A stretch of 6,468 nucleotides of DNA from Chloroflexota bacterium (GTDB taxonomy: Bacteria > Chloroflexota > Anaerolineae > 4572-78 > J111): the NCBI GenBank assembly GCA_003694775.1, contig RFJV01000073.1, positions 1 to 6,468 of the forward strand, written 5' to 3'. Made by a program: the position numbers and the translations under genes. Below, piece by piece: positions 1-5,764 of the stretch. The notes beneath the pieces were generated by a model. That model saw only the letters and a program-made list of their open reading frames with translations. It searched no databases and was not told the origin of the DNA. Numbering within the stretch: position 1 is the first letter of the stretch; every line of letters begins with the position of its first letter.

Positions 1-608
1 ACGTGGTGGCGCATAATCTGTTCGGCCTGGTCGGCATTGTGGGCCTTGATGGCTTCAACCAGGGCCAGGTGCTCCTGCACCGCGGCGGGTAAAAAATCCA
101 GCTCTGGCAAAGCAAGATACCACAGACGCTGGGAAAGGCCAAAAAACTGGTCCAGGGTGCGGGCCATGTACTTGTTGCGGGCCGCGGCGGCTATGGCCTG
201 ATGGAATTTGTGGTCAACCTCAAACAGGCGCGGCAGGTCGGGAGGGGCTTTCTGCTGAAGCGTCTCCGCTTCGCGGCGAAGAGCATCGAGCACGGCAATG
301 TCGTCGGCGGTGGCCCGTTCTGCCGCCATGCGGGCGCACAGCCCTTCCAGGGCGACCCGCATTTCGCTCAGTTCCTCCAGGTCGGGGAGATTGATGTCGG
401 CGACGTGGAGGCCGTGCCGGGGGGTTATCACCACCAGGCCATCGTGCGCCAGCAGTTTGAGGGCCTCGCGGACGGCGGTAGGACTGATATCCAGCTCCTC
501 GGCCAACTGCTGGTCGTTAATGGGCGCGGCCGGGGCCAGCTCCAGGGTGGTGATTTTCTTCCAGATGAGTTCGTAGGCGCGTTGGGTGTCAACCCGAACC
601 ATTTCCAT
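1..608 (-). CDS. GntR-family (FadR/FCD subfamily) transcriptional regulator, partial at the C-terminus
   Basis: Translated directly from the minus strand: ATG at 608, open for 202 codons to the window edge. Residues about 9-70 form a GntR winged helix-turn-helix, with the segments QQLAEELDISPTAVREALKL and GLVVITPRHGLHV typical of the recognition helix and wing. From about residue 75 an all-helical FCD ligand-binding domain follows, with its usual metal ligands visible as D132-x3-H136 (DHKFH), H180 (EHLALVEAI) and H202 at the edge. FCD regulators usually number 210-250 residues, so only a short tail is missing. The start is supported by GGAGG seven nucleotides upstream. The gene lies 17 nt after the HyuA-like stop codon on the same strand, which suggests co-transcription and control of this cluster by a metabolite effector. 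Family assignment is secure; effector and operator are unknown. Confidence 0.94.
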   Translation of the reverse strand, partial: MEMVRVDTQRAYELIWKKITTLELAPAAPINDQQLAEELDISPTAVREALKLLAHDGLVVITPRHGLHVADINLPDLEELSEMRVALEGLCARMAAERATADDIAVLDALRREAETLQQKAPPDLPRLFEVDHKFHQAIAAAARNKYMARTLDQFFGLSQRLWYLALPELDFLPAAVQEHLALVEAIKAHNADQAEQIMRHH

Positions 609-615
609 TGGATTA

Positions 616-620
616 CCTCC
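616..620 (-). promoter_or_regulatory. Ribosome binding site of the GntR regulator
   Basis: Minus-strand GGAGG followed by a 7-nt spacer and ATG at 608. It sits inside the 17-nt gap after the HyuA-like stop codon and fixes the start of the regulator. A second in-frame ATG two codons later (602) would give almost the same protein. Confidence 0.8.
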
Positions 621-625
621 ATCAC

Positions 626-2638
626 TTACTTTGCCAGGCGAGGATTGCCCATCGCTTTTGCCCGGATGCGGTAAGTGTCCAGGCCATCGAGGATTTCCTC
701 TACCGTTACCTGCGGGTTATCGGCCCCGGAGCGAATGGCCGCGCCCAGGGCGCGGTCCTTGCCCAGCGTGCGGGCGTAGGCCAGGGCGTACTCCGCTTCC
801 TCAAATTCCAGGCGCTCATCGCTGGCCTGGACGTAGTAGCCCACCACGTCCAGCCCTTCGCCGGACAGGCGGGGATAGACCAGAATTTCTTCGGTGACCA
901 TGACGCTTCCGGCCACTGCACCGACGGCGTTGGCGACCTGGTAATGCTCCGGCAGTATCAGGTCGGTGTGGAGCAGGCGGGCCGCTTCGCGCAGGAAGAA
1001 CTCCGCCGGCGCTCCGATGCCCACAATGGGGTAGCGCAGGCGGAAGCGGGTTTCCAGTTGGGGATGCAGGTCGTACAGGCTGTTGGTGAAGAACCAGTCG
1101 CCCAGCGATTCTGCCTGTCCGGGAGGTGTGCGGGGTAAAGGTTTGTTCGTTAAAAAGGAGACGATGGCCCGGATGACCGTTTCGGTGACCAGCCGCCACA
1201 CCTGCTGGCGGATGTCGTCCGGGGTAGACCGGCACACCCGGCTGAAGGTCTGCAGGGCAAAGTTGGCCGCGTCCACATCCCAGGGGGTGTAGCCGCCCTC
1301 AACGTGAATCAGGTCGGTGGGGGTCAAGCCGGCCCGGGCCAGAATCTCCTGCCGGAACAGTTCTCCCGCTTCCAACTGGCTGGCGTGGAAAACGTTGAGC
1401 TGGCGGAGGATGTCGGGCAAGGGCTTTGGTCCGTCTTGTAAAAGGGCGACCAGCTGTTTCTGCCGGTTGGTCTTCAGCAGGGAGTCGTTTTGCGGCTGGC
1501 GCAGGAGGAACCAGTACTCCAGCCAGTCCTGACCGGTGTTCATCCAGGAGCGTTTGGACAGGCTCCGGAGCTGGGCATTGACGTAGGGGTATTCGTGGGC
1601 CAGGTAAGCCAGCGGGGTGACACGCTCCGGGCCGATGACGAGTTCGTTTTCCCGGTTGAGGGTGATGTGGCTGTCGCCGCCCAGGGCAATAGAGAGCAGG
1701 TTGGCGGCCTTGACCGCGGTCTTGTAACTGCCCACGGTGGCCCCTTCCTCGCTGACCGTGACCTGCCCGTTCTGCACCAGGGCCAGGTCGGTGGTGGTAC
1801 CGCCGACATCCACTACCAGCATGTCGTCCAGTCCGGAGAGGAACCGCCCGCCCATGGCGCTGGCGGCAGGGCCGGAATGGATGGTTTCGACAGGCGAGAG
1901 GGCGGCAAATTCGTCGCTCATCAGGGTTCCGTCCCCGCGGACGACCATCAGGGGGGCAATGATGTTGCGCCGTTCCATGGCCCGCCGCACGGCGATGACG
2001 AAATCCTGCAGAACGGCCAGCAGAGACGCATTCAGCGCGGCGGTGGTGGCCCGTTCGATGGACCCCAGCCGGGTAGAAAGCTGGTGTCCCAGCACCACCG
2101 GCAGACTGCAGATGCGGCTGATGGCCTCGCGGGCGCGGTTTTCATGCTCCGGGTTGAGGGGGCTGAAGTAGCCGGACACGGCGATAGCGTCTACCTGGTT
2201 TTGAATTTCGCTGGTTTTCTGCAGGATGGCGGGTAAATCCAGCGGTTCCTTTTCCTGCCCGTAAAGGTCGTGTCCTCCGGCAAAGTAGTAGAAGTGGGGT
2301 GTGGCAAACCGGTGCTCCATCTTAAAGGCCGAGACCAGGTCGGGGTCGTAGCCCAGCAGAAACAGGGCGACCCGCTTGCCCTTGCCTTCGGCGATGGCGT
2401 TGGTGGCCAGGGTGGTGGAAATAGAGACCATCTTGATGGCCGAGGGGTCGTCAATGCGGATGCCGTCGATGACCTGCTCGATGCCGATGGAGAAATCGCG
2501 CTTGGTGGTCAGGCTTTTGTGGGTTGCCAGGACCCGGCGCGTTTCATATTCCAGGAGTACGCCGTCGGTGTAGGTTCCCCCGGTATCGATGCCGAGCACC
2601 AGATTGGTGGTGGTGAGTGGTGGATTGTTTTGCGTCAT
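626..2638 (-). CDS. Hydantoinase/oxoprolinase-family (HyuA-like) ASKHA ATPase
   Basis: A complete 670-residue protein, close to the usual HyuA length. The ASKHA nucleotide-binding signatures are in order: phosphate-1 loop GIDTGGTYTDGVLL (16-29), the family motif STTLATNAIAEGKGK (74-88), SGPAASAMGG (255-264), phosphate-2 VVDVGGTTTDLALV (275-288), SIALGGDSHI (316-325), adenosine motif GIGAPAEFF (540-548) and VANAVGAVAG (568-577). It should therefore bind and hydrolyse ATP in the cytoplasm. Characterised relatives act in hydantoinase, 5-oxoprolinase and acetone carboxylase complexes with a HyuB-type partner, but no HyuB gene is next to it. There are only two cysteines (C177, C469), so it carries no iron-sulfur cluster of the RamA or RACE kind. 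ATG at 2638 follows a G-rich, weak Shine-Dalgarno (six G then AA, 7 nt upstream). It is flanked by the MttB homologue and the GntR gene. The fold is certain; a role in serving the corrinoid system is inferred. Confidence 0.9.
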   Translation of the reverse strand: MTQNNPPLTTTNLVLGIDTGGTYTDGVLLEYETRRVLATHKSLTTKRDFSIGIEQVIDGIRIDDPSAIKMVSISTTLATNAIAEGKGKRVALFLLGYDPDLVSAFKMEHRFATPHFYYFAGGHDLYGQEKEPLDLPAILQKTSEIQNQVDAIAVSGYFSPLNPEHENRAREAISRICSLPVVLGHQLSTRLGSIERATTAALNASLLAVLQDFVIAVRRAMERRNIIAPLMVVRGDGTLMSDEFAALSPVETIHSGPAASAMGGRFLSGLDDMLVVDVGGTTTDLALVQNGQVTVSEEGATVGSYKTAVKAANLLSIALGGDSHITLNRENELVIGPERVTPLAYLAHEYPYVNAQLRSLSKRSWMNTGQDWLEYWFLLRQPQNDSLLKTNRQKQLVALLQDGPKPLPDILRQLNVFHASQLEAGELFRQEILARAGLTPTDLIHVEGGYTPWDVDAANFALQTFSRVCRSTPDDIRQQVWRLVTETVIRAIVSFLTNKPLPRTPPGQAESLGDWFFTNSLYDLHPQLETRFRLRYPIVGIGAPAEFFLREAARLLHTDLILPEHYQVANAVGAVAGSVMVTEEILVYPRLSGEGLDVVGYYVQASDERLEFEEAEYALAYARTLGKDRALGAAIRSGADNPQVTVEEILDGLDTYRIRAKAMGNPRLAK

Positions 2639-2681
2639 TCGCCAATTCCCCCCTGCGAGAACAGGTGACAGACTTGCAGTA

Positions 2682-2710
2682 GCGGGGGCACAGCGGTGCT
2701 GTGCCCCCGC
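2682..2710. repeat. Perfect 13-bp inverted repeat with 3-nt loop (hairpin) between the MttB and HyuA-like genes
   Basis: The arm GCGGGGGCACAGC (2682-2694) is followed by GGT and its exact reverse complement (2698-2710). The hairpin begins 9 nt after the stop codon of the MttB homologue. Reading on the minus strand it is followed by TACTGCAAG, not a run of T, so it is not a standard intrinsic terminator. It could shape transcript levels of the downstream ATPase gene, protect a processed mRNA end, or be one copy of a dispersed GC-rich palindrome. The structure is seen directly; the function is open. Confidence 0.85.
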
Positions 2711-2718
2711 ATATTACA

Positions 2719-2724
2719 ATTATA
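2719..2724 (-). promoter_or_regulatory. Possible -10 element (TATAAT) ahead of the HyuA-like gene
   Basis: On the minus strand a perfect TATAAT overlaps the last codon and stop of the MttB homologue, just upstream of the hairpin. No convincing -35 hexamer is seen 16-18 nt further upstream. If used, the transcript would begin roughly at the hairpin, placing it at the 5' end of the ATPase mRNA. It may be a chance AT-rich match at a gene end. Confidence 0.22.
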
Positions 2725-4225
2725 CAAACAGATTCATATCCAGTTCCTCACCCTTATGCCGGGCGTCGGCCAGTTCGCAGATGCGGCGAAGCTCCTTGTA
2801 CATGGCCTCGTCCAGCAGGGGTTCGGTCTCGGTTTCCAGAATCTGGATGACTTTTTCATGCACCCTCTGCTGGAAATCTTTCTTTCCTGCCAGCTCCCAG
2901 TTTTCCCAAACCTGGCGGTCCATCAGCTCCGGTTGCCAGATTTCGGTGCGGAAGCGTTCGTAGGTGTGGTCCTGGTCCAGGAAATGCCCGCCGGGGCCAA
3001 CCGCATCCATCACATCGAGGGCCATCGTTTCATCGGTGACGGGGATACCGCGCAGGATGCGCTTGACCATGCTGATGATTTCGTTGGAGGCGACCATCAT
3101 GTCCGGAGAGCTGGTTAGTCCCTGTTCAATGTAGCCCACATCGTGAATCATATTGCCGCCGACGAGGGCCGCGGTGGTGATGTTGATGGCCGCTTCCATA
3201 GCCGCCTGTTCGTCGAAGGTTTTGACGTCGGAACAGCCGGCGGTTTCATACATTGGCACACCCAGCCACTTGGTGATGTCGGTGTAGGCCGCGCTGAGCA
3301 GGGCCATCTCCGGCGAACCGTAGCAGTAGACCGCGGTCCGCATGTCCATATTGGACATCAAGCCGCCGATAATCAACGGCGCGCCGGGCTTCCGAATCTG
3401 GCTGAGCACAATACCGAACAGGCTTTCGGTCAGGGCCTGAACCGCGGTGCCGGCCAGGGTGCTGGGCGCGGTGGCGCCGGCCAGCGGGCAGGGGGTGTAC
3501 ACAAAGGGGATTTCGTTGTCGGTGGCAAAGAGGAGCTTCTGCACCACCTCTTGAGAGTGGCTCAGCGGCGACACCGGTTCGATGTACAGCGAGAAGATGG
3601 GGCCTTTGCGCCACTCTTCCTTGCCGCCCACCCGGATATAGGCCATTTCAAGCTGGTCTTTCAGACCGTCCATATCCACGGCGGTGATGTTGATAGGTTT
3701 TGTGGTCCCTTCCAGCATCGCCAGGTACTGCCAGCGGTCGTAAGTACCTACGGCGGTGTCCTGGGTAATTCCCAGCGACATGTGGAAATCCAGATTGGGC
3801 AGGGCCTGAGCCAGCCGGGCAAAGTTTTTTACGTCCTTGTAGGTTGCCCGCCGGCGTTCGCCGGTGTACGGGTCCAGGGTAAAGGGCGTGTCGGAGCCGG
3901 CGCCAAAGTAAATCTGGTTTTTGTACAGCTCCATGCGGTACTTGCGGTCCGGGCCGATGACGACCACCTTCTTGGGCAGGGTGGCGCGGGCCTTGTCGAC
4001 CATCCAGGGCGGGATTTTCACCAGCCAGCAATCTTCGCCCGGTTTGTGCTCCACAATGGCCCCGCCGGAATGGGCCACATCGACCCCTTCCTTGTCGTAC
4101 ACGCATACGCCGGTTTCGTACAGAACTCGCAAGGCCGAAAAGTAAATGGCCTCGATTTCATCTTCGCTCAACACCTGAAAGGTGGGTGTGGCATTCACCT
4201 GGTAATTGGTTTTGTGGACTTGCAT
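2720..4225 (-). CDS. MttB-family (trimethylamine methyltransferase-like) corrinoid methyltransferase, non-pyrrolysine type
   Basis: A complete 501-residue TIM-barrel methyltransferase; the family is usually 470-500 residues. Characteristic segments are CPLAGATAPSTLAG (246-259), GGLMSNMDMRT (287-297), CYGSPEMALLSAA (301-313), AGCSDVKTFDEQAAMEA (329-345), GGNMIHDVGYIEQGLTSS (356-373) and RGIPVTDETMALDV (392-405). The reaction expected is methyl transfer from a methylated amine to Co(I) of a partner corrinoid protein in the cytoplasm. There is no in-frame TAG, so pyrrolysine, essential in classical MttB, is absent. Characterised non-Pyl relatives demethylate glycine betaine, proline betaine or carnitine; the substrate here is unknown. 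ATG at 4225 has GGAG eight nucleotides upstream. The only corrinoid gene visible lies two genes upstream, across the repeat spacer. The frame ends in TAA. Family assignment is firm. Confidence 0.95.
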   Translation of the reverse strand: MQVHKTNYQVNATPTFQVLSEDEIEAIYFSALRVLYETGVCVYDKEGVDVAHSGGAIVEHKPGEDCWLVKIPPWMVDKARATLPKKVVVIGPDRKYRMELYKNQIYFGAGSDTPFTLDPYTGERRRATYKDVKNFARLAQALPNLDFHMSLGITQDTAVGTYDRWQYLAMLEGTTKPINITAVDMDGLKDQLEMAYIRVGGKEEWRKGPIFSLYIEPVSPLSHSQEVVQKLLFATDNEIPFVYTPCPLAGATAPSTLAGTAVQALTESLFGIVLSQIRKPGAPLIIGGLMSNMDMRTAVYCYGSPEMALLSAAYTDITKWLGVPMYETAGCSDVKTFDEQAAMEAAINITTAALVGGNMIHDVGYIEQGLTSSPDMMVASNEIISMVKRILRGIPVTDETMALDVMDAVGPGGHFLDQDHTYERFRTEIWQPELMDRQVWENWELAGKKDFQQRVHEKVIQILETETEPLLDEAMYKELRRICELADARHKGEELDMNLFV

Positions 4226-4242
4226 CTGTCACTCTCCATAAG

Positions 4243-4306
4243 GATAGTTAGGGAGTTGGCGAGTTGGTTAGTTAGAGAGTTATAGAGTTGGTGAGTTTGG
4301 GAGTTT
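4243..4306 (+). repeat. Degenerate 8-nt tandem repeat (about 8 units, GAGTT core)
   Basis: Read on the plus strand, the stretch divides into octamers: GATAGTTA, GGGAGTTG, GCGAGTTG, GTTAGTTA, GAGAGTTA, TAGAGTTG, GTGAGTTT, GGGAGTTT. The AGTT core is kept in every unit while the flanks vary. It fills most of the spacer just upstream of the MttB start codon and has its polarity opposite to the neighbouring heptamer array. Such degenerate purine-rich arrays look like slippage-generated, dispersed intergenic repeats. No coding content is seen. Confidence 0.85.
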
Positions 4307-4314
4307 AGATACGT

Positions 4315-4386
4315 CAATCTCCAATCCCCAATCTCCAATCTCTAATCTCTAATCTCTAATCTCCAACTTCCCAATCTCCCAATCTA
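4315..4386 (+). repeat. 7-nt tandem repeat (about 10 units, YAATCTC)
   Basis: Read on the plus strand: CAATCTC, CAATCCC, CAATCTC, CAATCTC, three TAATCTC, CAACTTC, then two 8-nt variants CCAATCTC and CCAATCTA. The last unit includes the TAG stop codon of the DUF1638 gene, so the array abuts or has invaded that gene end. On the minus strand the units read GAGATTG/A, resembling the purine-rich GAGTT octamers of the adjacent array, so the two arrays form a loose inverted repeat. Similar heptamer arrays (short tandemly repeated sequences) are known from cyanobacteria and, as I recall, from Chloroflexota. Confidence 0.88.
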
Positions 4387-5079
4387 CATAAATTGGCTCT
4401 GGTCGATGACGCCACCGGGAGGCACGACTACAAAGTCGTTATCGGCCTTGTCCAACGCCGCGGCCACTTCTACCAGCCGGCGAATGTAGGTATCGGAACC
4501 GAGAATTTCCTCGTACCGGAAGCCCCACCGCTCGCAAAAGCGGGCCACTTCCTGAGCCTGGGGCCGGTATTTATCCAGGTCTTCCTGAGAGTGGGCCACC
4601 AGCGCCAGCCGTTCGTAATGCTGGTACTGCTGGTCCATCAGCCACTCGGCATCTTCCGGCCCGTATTTTTCCTTGTATTCCTCGTATTCTTTCAGGGGGT
4701 GACTTCCAGATTCCAGCCAGCCTTTGCTCAGGTAGTAAGTGCCGGGCACAGACTCAAATTCCCGCATGTATGCCTCGCGAGAGCCTAACAGCATGGCAAT
4801 ACAGTCGTCCACGCGCGGGATGAGCAGGGTATGCTTGCCGGCCTTGATACCGTTCAACCCGTTGCCGCACAGACCGTACCCCAGCACCACCAGACTGGGC
4901 TGTTCGATGCTGTCGATGGCTTCCTGGATGGTCCAGTGCAGTTTGGTGGGCACCCGGTGCAGACCGTAATCAAAGAAGGTGATTTCACTGGCCAGGCCGG
5001 GCGGCAGAAGGTCGGCCAGCATGCTTTCCATTATTTTACAGGCCAGGATAACAACCGGTACTTTTTCCGATGACGTCAT
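4384..5079 (-). CDS. DUF1638 domain-containing protein
   Basis: A soluble protein of 231 residues from ATG at 5079, covering the whole DUF1638 domain. Recognisable segments are the N-terminal strand VVILACKIME (C14, E18), GLHRVPTKL (39-47), LGYGLCGNGLNG (66-77, C71), PRVDDCIAMLLGSREAY (88-104, C93) and GTYYLSKGWLE (113-123). No signal peptide or membrane segment is present. The three cysteines C14, C71 and C93, each within a domain motif, are candidates for metal or corrinoid binding; this is inference. DUF1638 has no established reaction, but such genes are often found beside MttB and corrinoid-protein genes. A TTG start at 5103 would overlap the corrinoid gene and lacks a Shine-Dalgarno, whereas ATG 5079 has GGAGG four nucleotides upstream, in the 10-nt gap after the corrinoid stop. 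The frame ends in TAG inside the repeat array. Confidence 0.9.
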   Translation of the reverse strand: MTSSEKVPVVILACKIMESMLADLLPPGLASEITFFDYGLHRVPTKLHWTIQEAIDSIEQPSLVVLGYGLCGNGLNGIKAGKHTLLIPRVDDCIAMLLGSREAYMREFESVPGTYYLSKGWLESGSHPLKEYEEYKEKYGPEDAEWLMDQQYQHYERLALVAHSQEDLDKYRPQAQEVARFCERWGFRYEEILGSDTYIRRLVEVAAALDKADNDFVVVPPGGVIDQSQFM

Positions 5080-5082
5080 GCT

Positions 5083-5088
5083 TCCTCC
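5083..5088 (-). promoter_or_regulatory. Ribosome binding site deciding the DUF1638 start
   Basis: GGAGGA on the minus strand lies within the 10-nt gap between the corrinoid-protein TGA (5090) and ATG at 5079. The GGAGG core is 4 nt from the ATG. This is the basis for choosing 5079 over the upstream TTG at 5103, and it indicates translational coupling to the corrinoid gene. Confidence 0.75.
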
Positions 5089-5089
5089 G

Positions 5090-5731
5090 TCAGACTGCGC
5101 CAATCAACTGTTTGCAGACATCCACCGCCGCGGGTGCGTTGGCCCCGTAGCCATCTGCCCCAATGCGCTGGGCAAAGGCCTCGTCTACCGGTGCGCCGCC
5201 AACGATGATTTTTACGCTGTCGCGCAGGCCGGCTTCCTCAATGGCCTTGATGGTGTAGCCCATCGCCCGCATGGTGGTGGTCAGTAAGGCCGACATACCG
5301 ACGATGTCCGGCTTGTGCTCCTTAATCGCCTCGACAAACTTCTCCGGGGGCACATTGAACCCCAGGTTGATAACCTGGAAACCGGCCCCTTCGCACATCA
5401 TCCCCACCAGATTCTTGCCGATGTCGTGCAGGTCGCCCTTCACCGTACCCAGCACAACTTTGCCCATCATCTTGACGTTGCCTGCCGCCAGCAGAGGACG
5501 CAGAACATCCAGCCCGGCCTGCATAGCCTCGGCAGACATCAGCACTTCCGGCACAAACATGTCGCCCCGCTTGAACCGCACCCCGACCTCATTCATGCCC
5601 ACAATCAAGCCGTTATCCAGAATTTCTTTGGCAGACAGCCCCTCGTCCAGGGCCTTCTGCACCAGGGTGGGCGTTTTATCGCTTTGACCTTCAAGCACAG
5701 AGGTTGCAAGCTGTTCAAATATGGTACTCAT
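5090..5731 (-). CDS. Corrinoid (cobalamin-binding) methyl-carrier protein, MttC/MtgC type
   Basis: A complete 213-residue protein with the two-domain layout of methyltransferase corrinoid proteins. The N-terminal helical cap spans about residues 1-85, with the family segment VGVRFKRGDMFVPEVLMSAEAM at about 49-70. The C-terminal Rossmann-like B12 domain follows. The B12 signature is DLHDIG (100-105), where H102 is the expected lower axial cobalt ligand; S147 and L149 in GMSALL and the VGGAPV loop (177-182) complete the pocket. It should shuttle a methyl group between an MttB-type enzyme and an acceptor methyltransferase and must be kept in the Co(I) state. It starts 33 nt after the stop of the partial MttB gene, with GAGGTG 7 nt before ATG 5731. 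DUF1638 follows after 10 nt. It is the only corrinoid gene in the window, so it may serve both MttB homologues. Confidence 0.96.
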   Translation of the reverse strand: MSTIFEQLATSVLEGQSDKTPTLVQKALDEGLSAKEILDNGLIVGMNEVGVRFKRGDMFVPEVLMSAEAMQAGLDVLRPLLAAGNVKMMGKVVLGTVKGDLHDIGKNLVGMMCEGAGFQVINLGFNVPPEKFVEAIKEHKPDIVGMSALLTTTMRAMGYTIKAIEEAGLRDSVKIIVGGAPVDEAFAQRIGADGYGANAPAAVDVCKQLIGAV

Positions 5732-5764
5732 CTGTATTCACCTCTTTCGTTGTTCAAAAAATCA

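Noticed and set aside
201..674. Plus-strand open frame of 157 codons across the regulator and the ATPase end
   Set aside because: It covers the minus-strand winged-helix and FCD coding sequence, whose translation is unmistakable, so the plus-strand frame is a shadow.
1490..2236. A 248-codon plus-strand open frame opposite the HyuA-like gene
   Set aside because: Gly/Gln/Asp-rich translation with no recognisable motif, wholly antisense to conserved ASKHA motifs.
2682..2710. Rho-independent terminator
   Set aside because: The stem is strong, but no T-run follows on the minus strand, and the plus strand carries no gene ending there.
3143..4285. A 380-codon plus-strand open frame opposite the MttB homologue
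   Set aside because: It is antisense to a clearly conserved protein, has low-complexity Gly/His/Val-rich composition, and runs into the repeat array. G/C-rich third positions readily create such antisense frames.
4279..4317. Promoter for the second MttB gene from TTGACG (4312-4317) and TATAAC (4279-4284) on the minus strand
   Set aside because: The spacing between the hexamers is 27 nt, far from 16-18, and the TATAAC lies in the degenerate octamer array, so a chance match is more likely.
4243..4386. CRISPR array
   Set aside because: Units are 7-8 nt, contiguous and degenerate, with no spacers of 30-40 nt and no cas genes.
4384..4386. TAG read as pyrrolysine in the DUF1638 gene
   Set aside because: Readthrough enters the heptamer repeat and meets another TAG after 13 codons, with no conserved sequence gained.
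5080..5103. Upstream TTG start for DUF1638
   Set aside because: It overlaps the corrinoid gene and has no Shine-Dalgarno, while ATG at 5079 has a GGAGG just upstream and fits the domain start.
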